This document shows, piece after piece, positions 5,797 to 9,594 of a DNA stretch of 9,594 bases. Both the position numbers and the translations under genes were made by a program. The notes under the pieces are model-generated. The model saw nothing but the letters and a program-made list of their open reading frames with translations, was not told the DNA's origin and made no database searches. Every line of letters begins with the position of its first letter. Position 1 is the first letter of the stretch. Location: NCBI GenBank assembly GCA_910588125.1, contig CAJUPI010000087.1:1-9594 (forward strand). Direction: 5' to 3'. Source of the stretch: an uncultured Lachnospiraceae bacterium (GTDB taxonomy: Bacteria; Bacillota; Clostridia; Lachnospirales; Lachnospiraceae).

Positions 5797-7212
5797 ATGA
5801 AAAAAGGAGAAATTTGGGAAGGAATTGTAGAAGATATAGATTTTCCGAATAAGGGGATTCTCCGGATCGAGGGGGAGAAAGTGATTGTCAAAAATGCACT
5901 GCCCGGACAGAGAATACGTTTGGCTATCCATAAAAAGCGGGGCGGAAAGGCGGAGGGAAGGCTGCTGGAGATTTTGGAACCGTCGATTTGGGAGAAGAAG
6001 GAAAACGTCTGTCCTCATTTCGGGAGTTGTGGCGGATGTCTGTATCAGAGTTTTCCGTATGAAGAGCAATTGAAGCTGAAAGAAAAACAGGTAGATCGGC
6101 TGATTCGCCAGGTTTGTGGTGATTGGGGTTTTGAAGGTATAAAAGGCAGCCCGGTTGCCGAGGCTTATCGAAATAAGATGGAGTTTTCCTTTGGAGATGA
6201 ATACAAAGACGGCCCATTGGCATTGGGGATGCACCGGAGGGGAAGCTTTTACGATATCGTAACTACCCGGGAATGCCGGATTGTGCATGAGGATTTCTGT
6301 CAGATTCTGGGTGCGGCCTTGGACTATTTTACAGCGAACGATACGCCTTATTACAAAAAGCAGCAGCACGTGGGATATCTGCGGCATTTGCTGGTGCGCC
6401 GGGCGGCGAAAACAGGAGAGATTCTGGTGGCGCTGGTGACGACCACGCAGGCAGAGACACTGGGGCAAGAAGAAAAGGAGCTTCTGAACGGGTGGGGACA
6501 GAGGCTTAGAGAGCTGAATTTGGCCGGAAGCCTGGCCGGTATTCTCCATATTAAGAATGACAGCCTGGCGGATGTAGTACAGTGTGATGAGATGGATACC
6601 CTGTGGGGCAGGGATTATTTTTATGAAGAGCTTTTGGGAATGCAGTTTTGCATTACTCCCTTTTCCTTTTTTCAGACCAACTCTTTGGGGGCTGAGGTAT
6701 TGTATGAAACCGTGCGGGAATATGTGGGAGATACGAAGGACAAGGTGGTGTTTGACTTGTATAGCGGAACCGGAACGATCGCACAGATCACTTCGCCGGT
6801 AGCCGCCCGGGTGGTGGGAGTGGAGATTGTAGAGGAGGCTGTGGAGGCCGCCCGGGAAAATGCCCGGCGCAACGGGTTGGATAACTGTGTGTTTATTACC
6901 GGGGATGTGCTGAAGGTAGTGGGGGAGATTGCAGAAAAGCCAGATCTGATCATTTTGGATCCGCCGAGGGACGGGATTCACCCGAAGGCATTAAAGAAGA
7001 TTATTGATTTTGGCGTGGAACGGATGGTTTATGTATCGTGTAAACCGACTAGCTTAGCGCGGGATTTGGCAGTGCTTTTGGAGCATGGGTATCGGGTGGA
7101 GCGGGGGTGCTGTGTGGATATGTTTCCTTTTACGGGGAATGTGGAGGTTATCTGTTTGCTTTCCAAACTCCGTACAAAACAGAATTATGGAAGTAGAATT
7201 AAAAATGAGTGA
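5797..7212 (+). CDS. rlmD: 23S rRNA (uracil-C5)-methyltransferase, RlmD/RumA type
   Basis: Transfers a methyl group from S-adenosylmethionine to C5 of a uracil in 23S rRNA (U1939 in E. coli for RlmD; Gram-positive relatives such as RlmCD can also act on U747). From ATG 5797, with GAGGAGGAG at 5785-5793, it has an N-terminal TRAM RNA-binding domain (1-62), a [4Fe-4S] cluster set Cys72, Cys78, Cys81 (CX5CGGC) and Cys160, the SAM site FDLYSGTG (319-326), DPPRDG (388-393) and the nucleophile Cys415 in SCKP. The catalytic part ends at DMFPFTGNVEVICLLSKL near 458. The last residues (NYGSRIKNE) look like frameshifted sequence: the expected tail module continues in the next frame from 7187. The catalytic enzyme should be intact without it. 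A longer upstream-start version would run through the preceding terminator and is rejected. Confidence 0.93.
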   Translation: MKKGEIWEGIVEDIDFPNKGILRIEGEKVIVKNALPGQRIRLAIHKKRGGKAEGRLLEILEPSIWEKKENVCPHFGSCGGCLYQSFPYEEQLKLKEKQVDRLIRQVCGDWGFEGIKGSPVAEAYRNKMEFSFGDEYKDGPLALGMHRRGSFYDIVTTRECRIVHEDFCQILGAALDYFTANDTPYYKKQQHVGYLRHLLVRRAAKTGEILVALVTTTQAETLGQEEKELLNGWGQRLRELNLAGSLAGILHIKNDSLADVVQCDEMDTLWGRDYFYEELLGMQFCITPFSFFQTNSLGAEVLYETVREYVGDTKDKVVFDLYSGTGTIAQITSPVAARVVGVEIVEEAVEAARENARRNGLDNCVFITGDVLKVVGEIAEKPDLIILDPPRDGIHPKALKKIIDFGVERMVYVSCKPTSLARDLAVLLEHGYRVERGCCVDMFPFTGNVEVICLLSKLRTKQNYGSRIKNE

Positions 7213-7453
7213 GATGGATTTGACAGTTGCGGAGAGTAGGGCTACCTATGAGGAAATCAAGGATTATGTACTGGAATATATGGGATTAAAGGTCAGCAGT
7301 TTATATATTGCACAGGTGAAGCAGAAGTATGGTATTATTGAGAGAGAAAATTATAACCTGCCAAAATCGGACAACCTCAGACAGCCGAAATGTTCACTAG
7401 AGAAAGAAAAGGCTATAAGAGAAGCGTTGAAGCATTTTCGTATGATTTGGTAA
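7187..7453 (+). CDS. Detached RlmD C-terminal tail module (copy 1)
   Basis: Eighty-eight residues readable from ATG 7187, one frame ahead of rlmD and overlapping it by 26 bases. Read from rlmD, the join would be LLSKLRTKQN then MEVELKMSEMDLT, which is how I remember RlmD continuing in Lachnospiraceae; one extra base near 7186 explains the break. The module has an acidic lead-in (SEMDLTVAES), a helix-turn-helix-like core ATYEEIKDYVLEYMGLKVSS then LYIAQVKQKYGIIE, and the ending KEKAIREALKHFRMIW. It shares its layout with the damaged copy 2 at 7973-8242. No ribosome binding site precedes ATG 7187, so if made it depends on translational coupling or frameshifting. The function of the module is unknown to me; RNA or DNA binding is inferred from the HTH-like pattern. 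Confidence 0.6.
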   Translation: MEVELKMSEMDLTVAESRATYEEIKDYVLEYMGLKVSSLYIAQVKQKYGIIERENYNLPKSDNLRQPKCSLEKEKAIREALKHFRMIW

Positions 7454-7481
7454 AAAACAGGTGGCATAGTGAATGAATAGC

Positions 7482-7508
7482 AAAAGTGCAACGGACGTTG
7501 CACTTTTT
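7482..7508 (+). terminator. Intrinsic terminator between tail module 1 and the RhuM gene
   Basis: AAAAGTGCAAC (7482-7492) pairs perfectly with GTTGCACTTTT (7497-7507) around a GGAC loop, followed by a T run to 7508. It closes the rlmD transcription unit and is symmetric enough to act in both directions. Confidence 0.8.
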
Positions 7509-7528
7509 AGTAGAATTGAGGTGTACGA

Positions 7529-8068
7529 GTGAAGAATCGAGAAAATGTGAATCAGAAATCAAATATTATTATTTATACGACAGAAGATGGTCTGACAAAA
7601 ATCGAAACGACTTTTGACGAAGATACGGTATGGTTATCCATTGACCAGATGGCAGAATTATTCCAAAGAGATAAATCAACGATTTCAAGACATATAAAAA
7701 ATATTTTTTCCGAAGGAGAACTAGTGAGAGAATCAGTTGTTGCAAATTTTGCAACAACTGCGGCAGACGGGAAAACTTATCAGGTTGATTATTATAATCT
7801 GGATGTTATTATTTCTGTGGGATATCGCGTAAAATCCAAGAGTGGTACACAGTTCAGAATCTGGGCAACAAATCTTTTAAAAGAATATATGAGAAAAGGA
7901 TTTGCATTGGATGATGAGCGCCTAAAGAATTTAGGTGGTGGAGGATATTTCAAGGAATTGCTTGAAAGAATCAACGTAAAAGTCGAGTTTGGCGAGGGTG
8001 AGGGCAAAGTACCGCTTGATAATATCGCCAAAAGAGCCGAAGGAGCGGGTTACTTACAAAATGATTAA
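7529..8068 (+). pseudogene. Truncated RhuM-family gene fused to tail-module sequence
   Basis: Starts at GTG 7529 behind GAGGTG (7518-7523). Residues 1-148 match the N-terminal part of RhuM-family proteins (COG3943; full members are usually above 300 residues): IIIYTTEDG, the HTH-like VWLSIDQMAELFQRDKSTIS (34-53), VDYYNLDVIISVGYRVKS (86-103), and IWATNLLKEYMRKGFALDDE followed by LKNLGGGGYFKELLERI. A normal RhuM would continue with its C-terminal half. Instead, from about residue 149 the frame runs into VKVEFGEGEGKVPLDNIAKRAE, which I associate with RlmD tail modules, and it ends after a further frame break at 179 residues. RhuM proteins are accessory genes of poorly known role, often beside restriction systems and genomic islands. 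The protein is probably non-functional, though its HTH part could still fold. Confidence 0.75.
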
Positions 8069-8242
8069 GGAGTATATAGAAGCGAAATATGGCTTCAAAG
8101 TACATACCGCATATATCGCAGAGGTAAAAAGGAAGCTAGGATTGCCGATGTATGATGTTCCTAATGCGGTAGAGGAATTGAAACAGCGAGGAAGCATTCG
8201 ACGGCGGAGAAAGTGGAAGCAATAAAGGATGTTTTGAAATGA
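7973..8242 (+). pseudogene. Damaged RlmD-type tail module (copy 2) with two frameshifts
   Basis: The module can be followed in three frames. It begins in the RhuM frame (NVKVEFGEGEGKVPLDNIAKRAE, to 8041), shifts to PKERVTYKMIKEYIEAKYGF then KVHTAYIAEVKRKLGLPMYD and NAVEELKQ (to 8186), and shifts again to RKHSTAEKVEAIKDVLK, stop at 8242. The first break fits a short deletion between two GCCGAA copies (only one remains, at 8036-8041); the second fits loss of one C, turning CAGCCG into CAGCG at 8184-8188. The layout parallels copy 1: YxxIKxYxxxxxGxKV, YIAxVKxKxG, and a KxxAIxxxLK ending. Sequence divergence shows it is not a recent duplicate of copy 1 but another member of the same module family, joined here to a RhuM fragment. 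Confidence 0.65.
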
Positions 8243-8313
8243 TATTACATAATATTATTATCGAAAACAGTTACAGATTTTATAGAAAAGATATAGTATA
8301 GGGAGTAAGAACT

Positions 8314-8787
8314 ATGGATTTTTTAAAGGTTAATGATATATATTGTGGTTCAGCAGAAGAACTTATGTTTTGGATAAAACCGGATTCGATAGCAGTTAGC
8401 GTATGGTCCCCGCCTTATCATGTTGGGAAGAAGTACGAGAATAATCAGTCTTATGAAGAATGGACTGAGTGGGGGAGTCGAGCTGTATGGAAGATACGTT
8501 CTGTTCAACGAAATGATGATCATGAGGCTAAGTTTCCTGTTGAACTCCCAAGAAGGGTCATAAAACTTTTTTCGGATGAAGGAGATGTGGTTCTTGATTG
8601 CTTCATGGGAAGCGGAACCTCAGCTGTCGCTGCGTTAATGGAAAAGCGTCATTATATTGGAATAGATAAAGAGGAAAAATATGTGCAGCTTGCAAAAAAG
8701 AATATTGAACAATTCTCTTTACAAGCTGCACAAATGTCATTATTTGAATATGGTATAGTAAATTCAGATGAAATTATAGGCGAGTAA
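8314..8787 (+). CDS. DNA methyltransferase (SPPY type), internally deleted
   Basis: An S-adenosylmethionine-dependent amino-methyltransferase of the beta order, probably N4-cytosine, partner of the converging BglI-like nuclease. Start ATG 8314 follows GGGAG at 8301-8305. Seen: catalytic motif IV WSPPYHVGKKYE (31-42), motif X region HEAKFPVELPRRVIKLFS (70-87), motif I VLDCFMGSGTSAVAAL (93-108) and motif II GIDKEEKY (116-123). The product is only 157 residues, whereas family members are nearer 280-300. Motif IV is normally followed by motifs V to VIII and the target-recognition region; here YEEWTEW (47-53) runs straight into GSRAVWKI. An in-frame deletion of about 100-130 codons at 50-55 is inferred. 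Without recognition region and motifs V-VIII it should not methylate DNA. Since GCCNNNNNGGC has no fixed A, a cognate enzyme must modify cytosine, which suits SPPY and N4mC. Confidence 0.85.
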   Translation: MDFLKVNDIYCGSAEELMFWIKPDSIAVSVWSPPYHVGKKYENNQSYEEWTEWGSRAVWKIRSVQRNDDHEAKFPVELPRRVIKLFSDEGDVVLDCFMGSGTSAVAALMEKRHYIGIDKEEKYVQLAKKNIEQFSLQAAQMSLFEYGIVNSDEIIGE

Positions 8788-9571
8788 ATTCTTCTACTCG
8801 CCAATGGGCGATTTCGCTCAATAGGGCAAATGAAACACGAACTCGAATTTTACGAGGATCCTTTGATTTGTCGTCTTTACCAGGAAAAAACAATCCGGGG
8901 TATTTGCCCAAATAACCTGGATTATTTGAAAGAAGCAATCCGTTGGGAATGCATATATTTTTGATACTTTCTAACGGCTGTCCTTTCAATCCATTTAAAG
9001 CTAAATTGAGCATTCGATAAATTGGTTTGACAAATAGATGAATAGTTGGGGCGATGTCTCCATTTGTAAGTGGGTAAATTGGAGAAATCGCAGGATAGAA
9101 TAAGTGAGTCGTTCTTTTGCCCTTAGCAACCATAGCTGAGTTTTCCATGTCTTCATTCGGATCATTCCAGATACCGTCACCTGACACTTGATACGGTGAA
9201 ATAACAGTATGATCGAAATTGTCGCGGGGGCCGACTGATTTGATATCAAGGAAAAAGAAAGCGCAGTTGGTAAATCCATGAGTTATATCGGCAATATCTT
9301 CAGAATATAACACGAAACGATTATCAGATCCAGAAGGAAGACCAATTTCGGAAACACGATATAATGTACCAATTATACGGCCCAGCTTATGTCCGATAGT
9401 ATGTTCTCCAACCTCTATCCAAGGGATTTGGTCACCAACAGGTTGGCGACCTCTATCATCAGGAGGGTATTTTGCCCAGAAAGGGTTGAGATATGTTGCT
9501 TCGTTATAATCGGCTTCTATTTCATCGTAGTTATTAATTATTATATTACTACGGCTATTAAAAATCGACAT
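8774..9571 (-). CDS. Type II restriction endonuclease, BglI family
   Basis: A 265-residue homologue of BglI, the dimeric PD-(D/E)xK nuclease of Bacillus that cuts GCCNNNNNGGC. Near-identical blocks, from memory of BglI: ADYNEATYLNPFW (20-32), GDQIPWIEVGE (46-56), LDIKSVGPRD (108-117), HLFVKPIY (178-185), NNPGY and PGKDD (230-234). The BglI catalytic triad Asp116/Asp142/Lys144 corresponds to Asp83 (in GSDNR), Asp109 and Lys111, with the same 26-residue spacing. The BglI base contacts Lys266, Asp268, Arg277 and Arg279 correspond to Lys232, Asp234, Arg243 and Arg245, again with identical spacing, so the same target is likely. BglI has about 35 more N-terminal residues; a stop codon at 9590-9592 prevents extension here. 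No ribosome site precedes ATG 9571, which lies in a perfect hairpin. The gene ends inside the converging methyltransferase gene. Confidence 0.93.
   Translation of the reverse strand: MSIFNSRSNIIINNYDEIEADYNEATYLNPFWAKYPPDDRGRQPVGDQIPWIEVGEHTIGHKLGRIIGTLYRVSEIGLPSGSDNRFVLYSEDIADITHGFTNCAFFFLDIKSVGPRDNFDHTVISPYQVSGDGIWNDPNEDMENSAMVAKGKRTTHLFYPAISPIYPLTNGDIAPTIHLFVKPIYRMLNLALNGLKGQPLESIKNICIPNGLLLSNNPGYLGKYPGLFFPGKDDKSKDPRKIRVRVSFALLSEIAHWRVEEFTRL
8779..8802. terminator. Hairpin at the overlapping stops of the restriction-modification genes
   Basis: GGCGAGTA (8779-8786) and TACTCGCC (8795-8802) form a perfect 8-bp stem with an 8-base loop, covering the methyltransferase stop codon and the last nuclease codons. 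It has no T run on either strand, so it is at best a weak bidirectional terminator. Confidence 0.4.
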
Positions 9572-9582
9572 TTTTAATAGCC
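9553..9582. promoter_or_regulatory. Perfect 13-bp hairpin over the nuclease start codon
   Basis: GGCTATTAAAAAT (9553-9565) and ATTTTTAATAGCC (9570-9582) are exact inverted repeats with a 4-base gap. On the nuclease mRNA the AT of the start codon is paired and its G is in the loop; the place for a ribosome site is also paired. This should hinder initiation. A short out-of-frame ORF (ATG at 9581-9583, MAIKNVDF) overlaps the start. It might instead be a protein-binding palindrome. Confidence 0.65.
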
Positions 9583-9594
9583 ATATTTTTCAAT

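Noticed and set aside
5704..6981. Long antisense ORF of 425 codons over rlmD
   Set aside because: It is a shadow of the rlmD frame: composition is unlike a real protein (many His, Pro, Ile runs), there is no ribosome binding site, and rlmD carries all family motifs.
7180..7215. Programmed ribosomal frameshift joining rlmD and its tail
   Set aside because: No slippery heptamer, stop-codon slip site or downstream structure was seen; a mutation or sequence error is simpler.
7989..8225. Reading 7989-8225 as an intact small gene
   Set aside because: Its first residues are out-of-frame sequence and its end (RGSIRRRRKWKQ) is a frameshift product; the homologous module crosses three frames.
1..9594. 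CRISPR array, tRNA, rRNA, or transposase gene
   Set aside because: No regularly spaced repeats, cloverleaf or transposase motif was found.

Overview
The window looks like a chromosome segment of a low-to-mid GC Firmicute of class Clostridia, most likely Lachnospiraceae. Grounds: a YerC/YecD-type TrpR-like regulator, a DUF1836 protein, a Gram-positive PcrA helicase, an RlmD-type 23S rRNA methyltransferase followed by a tail module I associate with this family, and strong Shine-Dalgarno sites with TATAAT-type promoters. The family placement is from memory of family features, not from a search.

Layout. 1-254: intergenic DNA with two near-identical copies of a 22-nt palindrome-like repeat and a run of nine C. 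255-812 (-): mntP, manganese exporter, read from a good promoter through a structured leader. 813-1148: divergent control region. 1149-1436 (+): TrpR-like repressor. 1534-2154 (-): DUF1836 HTH protein, sharing a terminator with it. 2322-2567 (+): small coiled-coil protein. 2784-5243 (+): pcrA. 5353-5658 (+): small membrane protein with a very acidic tail. 5797-7212 (+): rlmD. Up to about 7200 this is ordinary core chromosome.

From 7187 to the right edge the window becomes accessory, visibly richer in A+T and full of gene remains. The rlmD C-terminal tail module (7187-7453) is cut off from rlmD by a one-base frame change. A terminator follows, then a RhuM-family gene whose 5' half is fused to a second, different copy of the tail module (7973-8242), itself carrying two frameshifts. 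Then comes a restriction-modification pair: an SPPY-type DNA methyltransferase lacking its middle (8314-8787, +), converging on and overlapping a BglI-family restriction endonuclease (8774-9571, -). The endonuclease keeps every catalytic and DNA-contact residue I can place from BglI.

The most notable point is this mismatch: an apparently intact BglI-like nuclease, expected to cut GCCNNNNNGGC, next to a methyltransferase that should not work, in a chromosome with an exact target site inside pcrA. A perfect 13-bp hairpin covers the nuclease start codon and no ribosome binding site is visible there. Silencing of the nuclease, a methyltransferase elsewhere, or a decaying island are the candidate explanations. 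The 3' end of rlmD looks like an insertion or recombination site for such cargo.
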